A DNA stretch of 64,000 nucleotides from a virus. A model generated the notes under the pieces. The model did no database searches and was not told the DNA's origin. It worked only from the letters and a program-made list of their open reading frames with translations. A program made the position numbers and the translations under genes. Positions 8,080 to 15,594 of the stretch are shown one piece after another. Each line of letters opens with the position of its first letter. The first letter of the stretch is position 1. The stretch covers positions 1 to 64,000 of IMG/VR virus record IMGVR_UViG_3300010354_020206. One strand, 5' to 3'.

Positions 8080-8752
8080 TTATTGCCCCCTTTAATCTTA
8101 ATTTCATGTCATTACCTAAATTTTTCCATAATCTATTGAGATTTTTGTAATCTTCTTTCATTATAAATGAATCAGCTTTTTCATAAATCGTCTCAACCCA
8201 TTGTATTTCTGAAGATTTGAATTCTGTTTTGTTCTCAAAGTTTTTAAGTCTTTCGGCTAAAGATCTTAAAAACTGGACTGGTGAAATTCCTCCTGGCAAA
8301 TCATATTCGACTTGATAATTCAAATAATCATCAGCTACATTATTTATGTCTCTCAATGCTCGGTAGATTTCACCCTCTTCTAAATCAGGATTTATGCCAG
8401 TGATAAGCATAACTCTTTCAACTGCTTGTTTGAAGCCCAAGCCCTCCATTTTTCTGACAAAACTTATCAAATCACCAGAAGCTCCACACCCAAAGCAATG
8501 AAATGAACCTTTATCTCTATTTACTCCAAAAGAAGGGCTAGAATCGTCATGGCCTGGTAAAGGACAATTAGTGTTGAACCATCCATTGGCTTCCTGAGGA
8601 AAGAACAAATCATATTCCTGCTCAAGAATTTGTATGATGTCTATCTGTTGAAGCATTTCTCTTATAGCTTTGATGCTTGAATCATTGAAACTAATTTTTC
8701 TATTATCACCCAATAGATCTTCTTTATAATCTTGCAATGATATTCTAGGCAT
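8072..8752 (-). CDS. DNA primase zinc-binding (CHC2) domain protein without TOPRIM
   Basis: Residues 55-110 form a DnaG-type CHC2 zinc finger: NTNCPLPGHDDSSPSFGV, then SFHCFGCGASGDLISFV and a helix ending in AVERVM. The finger recognises template initiation sites in DnaG/gp61-type primases. The protein is only about 226 residues, and no TOPRIM or RNA polymerase motifs follow; the C-terminal half is helical with no recognised domain. The ATG at 8752 overlaps the helicase stop as TAATG and is preferred to the upstream TTG. It probably forms part of a split primase or a primase-helicase accessory with the adjacent DnaB-like protein. The zinc finger is clear; the absence of the catalytic domain is from reading the sequence. 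Confidence 0.85.
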   Translation of the reverse strand: MPRISLQDYKEDLLGDNRKISFNDSSIKAIREMLQQIDIIQILEQEYDLFFPQEANGWFNTNCPLPGHDDSSPSFGVNRDKGSFHCFGCGASGDLISFVRKMEGLGFKQAVERVMLITGINPDLEEGEIYRALRDINNVADDYLNYQVEYDLPGGISPVQFLRSLAERLKNFENKTEFKSSEIQWVETIYEKADSFIMKEDYKNLNRLWKNLGNDMKLRLKGAIND

Positions 8753-10299
8753 TACCAATCATCTCCCAAATCAATGTCATTTATAGTTAAATCATCAACA
8801 TTAAAACTAAATTCCTCATCATTAATAGACACATTTACATTGCCATTATTATCTTCAGACGTAGTTGTTCGGGTTTGCCTGTCTTCGTCTGACTTTTGCT
8901 TCTCAGAAGGCGATAAACCTTTCATTCTTCTCATGTCAGCTTGTTCTTCCATAGTCAATTCTTGGATTGCGTTAAATTCGGGCGCAACTCTAACACAATA
9001 AGGGGGCACCCAAGCATCACGACCCTTTGCCATATGAACTACAGCAATGTTTGTATCCTTGTCAGGCTCTAAAACAAACACATAATGGGACTGGTGCATA
9101 ATGTGCTGACCACCTGATGCTGCTGACTGGTCATAAGTATGTGCCTTGCCTGAGTCCTTTGACTTACGACTATCCCTGATAGTGTCTCTATTAAGCTGCT
9201 GAGCGGTCAATACAGGAAGATTATGCCTTCTGGCGATCCTCACCAAGCCATCGAATGCCAACTCATGTAATTCCCAAGATTTAGCAGTTTTAGGAGCATT
9301 TCTTGTTCTCATTTCACCAATGTAGTCGGCAATAACAATGTCTGGCTTACCTTTAGTTAAAGTAAGCTCTCTGATTCGCATGTCCACATACTCAGGTGTT
9401 GGATCAGTGTCGGTAAAGTCATACTCAAAATAAGGGCCACCATGCATGCCTTGAAGTTTCTCAGCAAGAGACTTAACTTCATCTAAGTCCAAGCCAGACC
9501 TTTTCAATTCCTGAAATGGTACAGAAAAAGCCAAACTCATGTGGCGAAGTAAACAGTCCCAAAGAGAAAGCTCAAATGAAAAATACAATACATTCTTGCC
9601 TTGTTTGTGTGCATTATAGGCCCAGTTCAGGAGCTGTAATGATTTACCACCACCAGAAGGTCCAAGAACAACTGTCACCTGACTTCCCCTAAATCCAGAT
9701 GTTCTGCGGTCCATTTCATCATAACCTGATAAAATTCCAGGGGGCTTGGTTCTTTGCTTCTCATACTCTCTTAAAAAGAAGTCTGAAGATTCAGAAATAT
9801 CAAGTGTCTTTTTCTCACCAGGCTCAGTAGATAGTTCTGTTTCAATGTCTTTAATGCAATCTAAAACATGATTGACGCCATCTTGCAAGCCTTTTTCGAT
9901 CATCAAGGAGTGGCCAGTAGTATGCATGTCTTGCCAAATTGAAACTGCCCTCCTTTGTTTCAATTGCATGAGTAAATCATGTAATTCATTAGAATCATGA
10001 TCTAGGTCTACAATCTCTGCCCACATGGTAAGGAACTTACCCTTATGAAGATCAGAAATGCCTTTAGAAATCATTCTATTTTCAAGTACAAGCTCAGTCA
10101 TTAAGCTACCATCTGATTCATCAAAATAATTGAAAATAGTTTTGACTAAATTATAAGTATAGCTTGTCTTTGAGCCTTCTTCAGAAAAAGAAAAATGCTC
10201 AGGTGTAATGTTCAAAGCCTTTGCCCTGATAACAGCGGCTTGGTCAGTTATCATGTGTTTGATAACTTGCTTTTCTAATTCTTCTCTAGATAATTTCAT
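8752..10299 (-). CDS. dnaB: Replicative DNA helicase, DnaB-like
   Basis: A 515-residue hexameric helicase that unwinds DNA ahead of the polymerase. A helical N-terminal domain (residues 1-150) is followed by a RecA-type motor. The motor has Walker A GPSGGGKS near residue 213, FSFELSLWDCLLRHM (H1a/H2), Walker B DIVIADYIGEM near residue 325, TAQQLNRD (H3) near residue 365 and a glutamine/histidine-rich H4 segment. A Ser/Asp-rich tail of about 60 residues follows. The order matches DnaB and phage gp41. It is directly followed by the primase zinc-finger gene and preceded by a DnaC-like loader, a classic replisome arrangement. The start is ATG. Confidence 0.93.
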   Translation of the reverse strand: MKLSREELEKQVIKHMITDQAAVIRAKALNITPEHFSFSEEGSKTSYTYNLVKTIFNYFDESDGSLMTELVLENRMISKGISDLHKGKFLTMWAEIVDLDHDSNELHDLLMQLKQRRAVSIWQDMHTTGHSLMIEKGLQDGVNHVLDCIKDIETELSTEPGEKKTLDISESSDFFLREYEKQRTKPPGILSGYDEMDRRTSGFRGSQVTVVLGPSGGGKSLQLLNWAYNAHKQGKNVLYFSFELSLWDCLLRHMSLAFSVPFQELKRSGLDLDEVKSLAEKLQGMHGGPYFEYDFTDTDPTPEYVDMRIRELTLTKGKPDIVIADYIGEMRTRNAPKTAKSWELHELAFDGLVRIARRHNLPVLTAQQLNRDTIRDSRKSKDSGKAHTYDQSAASGGQHIMHQSHYVFVLEPDKDTNIAVVHMAKGRDAWVPPYCVRVAPEFNAIQELTMEEQADMRRMKGLSPSEKQKSDEDRQTRTTTSEDNNGNVNVSINDEEFSFNVDDLTINDIDLGDDW

Positions 10300-10309
10300 T
10301 TCTTTACTT

Positions 10310-11116
10310 TCAAGACGCGAATGGTTGTGGAGGCATTGGTGTTGGCAAAGTAATCTTAAAGCAAGAACTAGTCATACTTGACCAACCAGGACCAGCATCT
10401 ATTTTGTCGTATCCATCATAAGCACTCAGAACAATTGGCTTGCCCGATTTTATTCGTGACCTTCCAATTCTATCTAATTGAATACCTAATGTAGGATTCC
10501 GAATTTCATAATGCGTGATGCCATCAATGATGATTAAATCTTTAGTCGCAAATTCTTCTGCATAATCAGATTGTTTATCTCTATTATCAAAGCCAGAAAG
10601 GTCAGCGTACAAATCTGCGTAGTCATAGTAGGCAACTGTAAGCTTCTTCCTTACAGCTTCTTGAGCAAGAACAGAACAAATTAAGCTCTTACCACTCCAC
10701 TGACCCCCTACTAATAATAAGCTAAGCAAATTGATAGTAGTACCCCTGTTGGGGATAATCTTTATTGGGCGACCTGCGCAAAGAGCTGGAAGAGCATTGA
10801 TGTATTTATCCATTACAGACTTAATCTTAATCTTCTTAGCCAGTGCTGCTTGGGTAAGATTGTTGCCCCAAGGATCTTGTTTTAAGTTCCAATTTTCAGA
10901 TAATGTTTTACCAAAATATTTAGGAGGTACACCAGCTGTTACATACTTATCCCTCCACATTTGTTCTTTTAAACAATGACATAAAACGGCTTTACCGTCA
11001 GTATTCAGCCATGATCCTTTCCCTCCACAAGAAGAACAAGAGCCGCTGGCAACTTGACCTTCGGCCCTCAATGATTCTAAAAAGTCTGACTCATCTCTGG
11101 ATAACTCAAAATTCAC
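10310..11116 (-). CDS. DnaC-like helicase-loader ATPase with N-terminal zinc finger
   Basis: A 268-residue AAA+ protein. Residues 25-50 carry CSSCGG...LCHC, a small zinc site as in DnaC/DnaI loaders. The ATPase core has Walker A GGQWSGKS near residue 138 and Walker B LIIIDGI near residue 195, with SAYDG following. Its position directly upstream of the dnaB-like gene supports a role in opening or loading the helicase ring. The start codon is GTG, overlapping the TGA stop of the upstream AAA gene (GTGA), with AGAGGA about ten bases upstream; this implies coupled translation. Two aspects are atypical: the Walker A has WSGKS, and the C-terminus is Pro-rich. Confidence 0.8.
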   Translation of the reverse strand: MNFELSRDESDFLESLRAEGQVASGSCSSCGGKGSWLNTDGKAVLCHCLKEQMWRDKYVTAGVPPKYFGKTLSENWNLKQDPWGNNLTQAALAKKIKIKSVMDKYINALPALCAGRPIKIIPNRGTTINLLSLLLVGGQWSGKSLICSVLAQEAVRKKLTVAYYDYADLYADLSGFDNRDKQSDYAEEFATKDLIIIDGITHYEIRNPTLGIQLDRIGRSRIKSGKPIVLSAYDGYDKIDAGPGWSSMTSSCFKITLPTPMPPQPFAS

Positions 11117-12765
11117 AATTCTTCATCCTCTTCATTAGATACATTTTCCATCAAAGCTTTAACTGTATCAATTATTTCTTGGTCTTTGATCTTGCGCTTC
11201 TTAATCTTAGAAGCGTGTCTAGCTCTTCTATTCGCCCATGACCTAAGCCCATCAATTTGCTCTTTCATAGTTACAGCAAGCGGGACTGTATCTTCAATGG
11301 CATTCATAATATCTTCGGTCGTAAATTCTCTTTTATTGTCATCAAAAGCTTCATACATAGCCGAAATTATTGCAGCTTCTATTTCAGCTCCAGTGAAACT
11401 TGCTGATTTATCAACTAAATTATCTATGTTGAATTTAAGAGGATCTCGTTTTCTTTTGCTCAAGTGAATTTTGAAGATTTCAAATCTTTCCTCTTCAGTT
11501 GGCAAATCCACAAAGAAGATCTCATCAAATCTACCTTTTCTCAAAATTTCAGGGGGCAATTGCGAAACATCATTTGCAGTTGCAACCACAAGAACAGGAG
11601 ACTCTTTTTCTTGCATCCAAGTAAGAAATGATCCTAAGACCCTTGAAGCTGTGCCGCCATCAGTTTGGTTAGAAGATGCAGAGCCAGACATACCCTTATC
11701 CAATTCATCCATCCATAAAATAGAGGGACTCACGGACTCAGCTAATTTGATTGCAGTTCTAATGTTTTCCTCTGAAGAGCCAACAATCCCACTGAAGATT
11801 TTACCCATATCGAGTCTGATAAGAGGAAGTTGCCAGAATGATGATACACATCTGGCCATCAAAGATTTACCAGCTCCCTGGACACCAACAAATAAAATAC
11901 CTTTGGGGTTACCAGGCAAACCATATTCTTTAGCCTCTGTGGTAAAAGCGAATTTTCTTTGATGAAGCCAATGTTTAATGCCTTTCAAGCCACCAACTTC
12001 ATTAAAATTCTCATTCACTTCGATCCAATCCAAAAGCCCGGTTTTTCTGATAATTTCTCTTTTAACTCCAGCAATCTTAACTGGGTCAAGTGCATTGATG
12101 TTACTTACCATCATGTAAGTACAAAGAAGCTCGATTTCTTGAAGTGTCAAACCTTGAAAAGCTCTGATGATGTCTTGTAATTCAGGTTCTGAATAATCAA
12201 TTCTAAACCCCTTTTTTATTAATTCATTGTTTTTAGAAGCAGAAGCAATTACATTCTTCACCTTTTCTTCAATGTGCTCATATTCTGGCAAAGGCCAATC
12301 TATAACAGCACAAGATTTGTTAAGGTCTTCAGGAAGCATCAATGATGTGCCGAGAAGAATTATTGCCTTATGTTGTGAAACAAATTCCTGTGAAATGTTT
12401 CTAAGCATTCTTACACTTCTTTTATCATCCAATGTGCTTTCATCATGAATTATTTTAAGATAATCTTTTAATACCAATAGATAGAACCCATTGGTTTCAT
12501 CTTTGAGTTCTCTGAACCATTCAAGCACTTGCATGTGGCTCACAATTTTTGATTTTGGTAGAAGATGCTGGAAATCAGGAGTTGTAGTTAATCCAGAGGC
12601 AAGGTCCCAATAAAAAACTCCCCATGCGTCGGTGCCTCTTTTAGCTATAAAGCGAATTGCATCGCAAATTCTAGATTCTTCATGTGACGAAATAAAAATA
12701 AGGGGGCGATTTGATCTGATTTGCCAATCAAGTTCTCGCATTGATTTTTTATGTTCACTATCCAT
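11113..12765 (-). CDS. AAA+ ATPase, Ycf46-like
   Basis: A two-part protein of about 550 residues. The N-terminal region (DWQIRSNRPLIFISSHEE, then WGVFYWDLASGL) resembles the degenerate first ATPase domain of Ycf46 proteins. The second domain is a complete FtsH/Cdc48-like AAA module with GGLKGIKHWL before it, Walker A GVQGAGKS, Walker B ILWMDELDK, sensor VATANDV and arginine finger RKGRFDE. Ycf46 proteins are widespread in cyanobacteria and other bacteria, and their biochemical role is poorly known. A GTG-started longer form would overlap the terminator, whereas the ATG at 12765 has GGAG at good spacing and is chosen. The operon position suggests a role in remodelling replication or recombination complexes, which is inference. 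Confidence 0.8.
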   Translation of the reverse strand: MDSEHKKSMRELDWQIRSNRPLIFISSHEESRICDAIRFIAKRGTDAWGVFYWDLASGLTTTPDFQHLLPKSKIVSHMQVLEWFRELKDETNGFYLLVLKDYLKIIHDESTLDDKRSVRMLRNISQEFVSQHKAIILLGTSLMLPEDLNKSCAVIDWPLPEYEHIEEKVKNVIASASKNNELIKKGFRIDYSEPELQDIIRAFQGLTLQEIELLCTYMMVSNINALDPVKIAGVKREIIRKTGLLDWIEVNENFNEVGGLKGIKHWLHQRKFAFTTEAKEYGLPGNPKGILFVGVQGAGKSLMARCVSSFWQLPLIRLDMGKIFSGIVGSSEENIRTAIKLAESVSPSILWMDELDKGMSGSASSNQTDGGTASRVLGSFLTWMQEKESPVLVVATANDVSQLPPEILRKGRFDEIFFVDLPTEEERFEIFKIHLSKRKRDPLKFNIDNLVDKSASFTGAEIEAAIISAMYEAFDDNKREFTTEDIMNAIEDTVPLAVTMKEQIDGLRSWANRRARHASKIKKRKIKDQEIIDTVKALMENVSNEEDEEL

Positions 12766-12775
12766 AACATTCTCC

Positions 12776-12806
12776 AAAAAATTGGGTGGATTAATTTCCA
12801 CCCAAT
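12776..12806 (-). terminator. Terminator with the stop codon in its loop (copy 2), inside the operon
   Basis: ATTGGGTGGA (12781-12790) pairs with TCCACCCAAT (12797-12806). The loop TTAATT holds the stop of the upstream gene and the T run comes next. The 20-base core is identical to copy 1 at 2560-2579. It sits only a few bases before the AAA gene, so it probably attenuates the downstream replication genes. Confidence 0.8.
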
Positions 12807-13669
12807 AAAGTATAGTATTTAGCTAAAGGATTACCTTTGTAATCTTTATCTCGCCACCAAGTTTCTGTTTTAAAAAATGAAGTTAAGCTTTGGAAAGTTT
12901 CTCTCCATTCTAACCCGAGAAACTCTTCTGGATAAGGAGAATTTATGATAGATGAATTAAACATTCTTTCAAGAATTTCTACATCAGAGCTCTTTTTATC
13001 ACCAAATCTTACATTCAAACTAGCTATAACTTTAGACTGATCGTAGCCTTTAACCTTAACGAGATAGGTTACTGTAATTGGAATTCCAAATCTAGCAAAT
13101 AGTTCTGTTGCTTTCACTTTGTCTTGCAAGGAGTTAATTTCTTCTAACAAGCTTGTATCTGCAGAATCTCTAACAACATCGCCACTTTCAACTTGGGGTA
13201 AGATTTCATCTTGATAGAAGAAATTAATAGAATTGAATACACTAAGCAAAGTTATGTAGTTGTATTTTCTAATAATTTGTTCACTATTGTCGAATGCCCA
13301 ATCGAATAATTTCTTTGTAAATTCATTCCTTTCAAGCCCGTTAGAAGAGAAAAAATCACCGATCTGCTTAATTATTGGTAAATCAGATGTAAATGTAATC
13401 TTATAATTTCCCCCAATAAAAGATTGATATTTTCGTGCAAAATAAGTTACAAAGTTTTTATTTGTCCAGTCAGAAACATTTTCCGGCAATTCTGCTGGTG
13501 CTTTTTTTGTAATCATTTCATCAAGTGTAACTTGAGAATTTTGCCTTCTTTTTGGCTTGAAGGGATTGACTAGCTGGCCCTCTGGCGGAACTTCAATGGA
13601 CATAATATTTGTGACTATCTTGTGAACTGCATCATTCCTATTTTTCATGTGTCTGACACTCGCTACCAT
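12791..13669 (-). CDS. Hypothetical protein downstream of the SbcC C-terminal half
   Basis: A 292-residue protein of unknown function. The first 70 residues are basic and Pro-rich (PPEGQLVNPFKPKRRQNSQ), likely a flexible tail. The rest alternates hydrophobic helices with aromatic patches (NKNFVTYFARKYQSF, LLSVFNSINFFYQDE). No catalytic or metal motif is seen. It overlaps the upstream SbcC-like gene by 7 bases and ends in GGN followed by a stop inside a terminator hairpin, exactly like the gene at 2567-3247. The resemblance is limited to that ending; no overall similarity was seen. A repair or recombination role is suggested only by its position. Confidence 0.7.
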   Translation of the reverse strand: MVASVRHMKNRNDAVHKIVTNIMSIEVPPEGQLVNPFKPKRRQNSQVTLDEMITKKAPAELPENVSDWTNKNFVTYFARKYQSFIGGNYKITFTSDLPIIKQIGDFFSSNGLERNEFTKKLFDWAFDNSEQIIRKYNYITLLSVFNSINFFYQDEILPQVESGDVVRDSADTSLLEEINSLQDKVKATELFARFGIPITVTYLVKVKGYDQSKVIASLNVRFGDKKSSDVEILERMFNSSIINSPYPEEFLGLEWRETFQSLTSFFKTETWWRDKDYKGNPLAKYYTLLGGN

Positions 13670-14367
13670 TCTTCGTTTTCTTTACCTTCCTGGTATGTAA
13701 TTATACCTGCCTGAGCCACACCATCATCCTTAGTAATGTGAACAATATTATCGGCTTCTGGACCGAATTTATCAAACATGTGAGTAACTAAAATTACTTG
13801 TCTGCCAGTAGAGTCAGTGACTTCTCTCAAAAATTGAACAACTTGGTCAATTTTATAATCATTTGACATTGATTTCCAAGCTTCGTCCAAAAGAATTGGC
13901 CCGTTGTATTTTAACCATTTTAATGCTGCTATACGAAGCGCGAAAGATACAACTTCAATTAGGCCTCCACCTCTCTCATTAAGCAAGCCAGTTTCCATCT
14001 CTTCGCCATTGTGTGGACTAACTATTTTAATTTCTATCCTAAAATTATTAACTCCATCTTTTCGCTGTTCTTCAAAAGTATCAAATTTCAAAGAATACTT
14101 GTCACCATAAATTTGCTGTAAAGCAGAAGTTGCTATAGCTTGAATCACATTGAGTTGCGATTGTCTCCTGTCTACAATTTCACTTAACATGAACAAGCTT
14201 GCCTGACTGTTCAGCTTTTGTTCATCTTGTAAATTTACTAAAGCATCTTCTTCTTCTTTAATTTGCTTTTCAAGTTGCTCTTTCACACCTTTGAGTTTTA
14301 TGAGAGATTCTTTTTGTTTTTTGATTTCTTCTGTGAATGATTCAAGCCTGTCGCTTAAAGCTGTCAT
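13663..14367 (-). CDS. Rad50/SbcC-type ATPase, C-terminal half
   Basis: A 234-residue protein that equals the back half of an SbcC/Rad50 ATPase. Residues 1-55 are coiled coil (EEIKKQKESLIKLKGVKEQLE). Then come the ABC signature region (LLNERGGGLIEVVSFALR), Walker B with catalytic glutamate (GPILLDEAWKSM) and the H-loop (QVILVTHMFDKF). There is no Walker A, which lies in the separate gene at 15573-16712. The two halves must pair to make a working nucleotide-binding domain. The start ATG overlaps the stop of the 88-residue coiled-coil gene as ATGA. With SbcD/Mre11 they should form the phage DNA-end-processing complex (T4 gp46/gp47 equivalent). Confidence 0.85.
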   Translation of the reverse strand: MTALSDRLESFTEEIKKQKESLIKLKGVKEQLEKQIKEEEDALVNLQDEQKLNSQASLFMLSEIVDRRQSQLNVIQAIATSALQQIYGDKYSLKFDTFEEQRKDGVNNFRIEIKIVSPHNGEEMETGLLNERGGGLIEVVSFALRIAALKWLKYNGPILLDEAWKSMSNDYKIDQVVQFLREVTDSTGRQVILVTHMFDKFGPEADNIVHITKDDGVAQAGIITYQEGKENEEW

Positions 14368-14630
14368 TCTTCATGGCCCTCATTTATTTTATCTCGTTCT
14401 TCCTCAAGTTCGGTTAGTAGAGTTTCGATTTTAGATTCATTGGTTTTGATAAATTCAGGCAACTGTTTAACTGTGAGTTCAAGTTCTTCTTTGCACTCAG
14501 TTTCTAATTCAGACACTTGATTTTTCAATTCACCAAGTCTTTTTTCGTGAATCTTGATAGAAGTTTCTGCGCTAGAAATGTCTTTTTCCAGCTGCTTAAT
14601 TCTTTCAGCAACGCTATTTACAGTATTCAT
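14364..14630 (-). CDS. Small coiled-coil protein between SbcD and the SbcC C-terminal half
   Basis: An 88-residue, almost wholly heptad-patterned protein (AERIKQLEKDISSAETSIK; KTNESKIETLLTELEEERD). It has one cysteine, no CxxC hook and no catalytic motif. It ends by overlapping the start of the SbcC C-terminal half (ATGA) and begins just after the nuclease stop. It may supply extra arm length to the split Rad50-like complex, so the coiled-coil arm would be built from three polypeptides, or it may be an unrelated coiled-coil partner. The coiled coil is visible in the sequence; the role is inferred. Confidence 0.7.
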   Translation of the reverse strand: MNTVNSVAERIKQLEKDISSAETSIKIHEKRLGELKNQVSELETECKEELELTVKQLPEFIKTNESKIETLLTELEEERDKINEGHEE

Positions 14631-14634
14631 AATA

Positions 14635-15594
14635 TCAATTATCGGTCAAAGCTTTCAATGTTTGGATTGCATGATCTGCAACTTTTTCTTCTATGCACTT
14701 CAATTTTGCAGATTTTTTTAGCGACTCATAAATATCTTCTTCTAAGTCAGTGAGGCTCATCATAGAAATTTGCTTGATGTATTTCTGAGCGTCATGCTTA
14801 TTGTCTTTGATTGCTTGTGCTTCTTCAATTTTGAAGATTTCATCAGCTGGTTTACTGGATTGTAATTTGATGTACTCTTTTTGATAAATTGCGCCAGTTA
14901 AATCATATTCTAAAAATAAAACTTGAGGTTGTTTAACAATGTTTGTATCGTTCAAGCTTTTTCTGCAAACAGAGCCTGGATTCATAAAATGAACTCCATC
15001 TGTTCTGACCTTTTCCATAGCATCATGAATGTGGCCACATACAACGATTTTAGTTTTTTGATTTAATGGAAGATCATCAAATAATACATAGGAACCAAAA
15101 TAGGGGGCTAAAGTGATAGAAATGTGAGCAGCAACTACAGGAAACTCTTTATCAAGTAAAAATCCTTCTACACATTCTTCAACTTTAGTTGCTGTATGAT
15201 GCATAAGGTAAATACCATAGTCGTTTATAGAATCATCAGTTTTTAAAGCTCCAGCTTCAATCAAAGTTCGAATTGATGAAATAGAATAATACTGTTCGAG
15301 ATTGTGCCTGACATCATGGTTGCCAATTAATGTGTACCAAGGAATCTTACTTTGTAACAAGATTTTCAAATAGCCATTTCTTACAAATGGGCCAGGTTCA
15401 ATTCGATGAAATACATCACCAAGATGAAGTACTAAATCACATTGTTTCTCATGTGCGATCTCAACAATTTCTTGCAATTCTTCTAAACAAGCTTCAGCAT
15501 AATTGTCTTTTCTCTTTTCTGGAGTTGTATCGTCTCCATGAGTGTCCCCCACTACTAAAATTTTTATTTTATTTAAATTAGAGGTCTGCTGCAT
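14635..15594 (-). CDS. SbcD/Mre11-type nuclease
   Basis: A calcineurin-fold metallophosphoesterase of about 319 residues with the full set of motifs: GDTHG near residue 18, LHLGDVFHR near 60, IGNHDVRH near 95, an AAHIS histidine near 160 and VVCGHIHDA near 185. The remaining C-terminal region is a capping domain with a final helical segment. It is the nuclease subunit that pairs with SbcC/Rad50 in DNA end processing (T4 gp47). The ATG at 15594 is preferred to a TTG at 15606. The gene overlaps the end of the SbcC N-terminal half by about 22 bases, so expression of nuclease and ATPase is coupled. Confidence 0.92.
   Translation of the reverse strand: MQQTSNLNKIKILVVGDTHGDDTTPEKRKDNYAEACLEELQEIVEIAHEKQCDLVLHLGDVFHRIEPGPFVRNGYLKILLQSKIPWYTLIGNHDVRHNLEQYYSISSIRTLIEAGALKTDDSINDYGIYLMHHTATKVEECVEGFLLDKEFPVVAAHISITLAPYFGSYVLFDDLPLNQKTKIVVCGHIHDAMEKVRTDGVHFMNPGSVCRKSLNDTNIVKQPQVLFLEYDLTGAIYQKEYIKLQSSKPADEIFKIEEAQAIKDNKHDAQKYIKQISMMSLTDLEEDIYESLKKSAKLKCIEEKVADHAIQTLKALTDN

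Noticed and set aside
12766-12801. The longer reading of the Ycf46-like gene from a GTG at 12801.
   Set aside because: It would run through the terminator hairpin and T run, while the ATG at 12765 has GGAG at good spacing.
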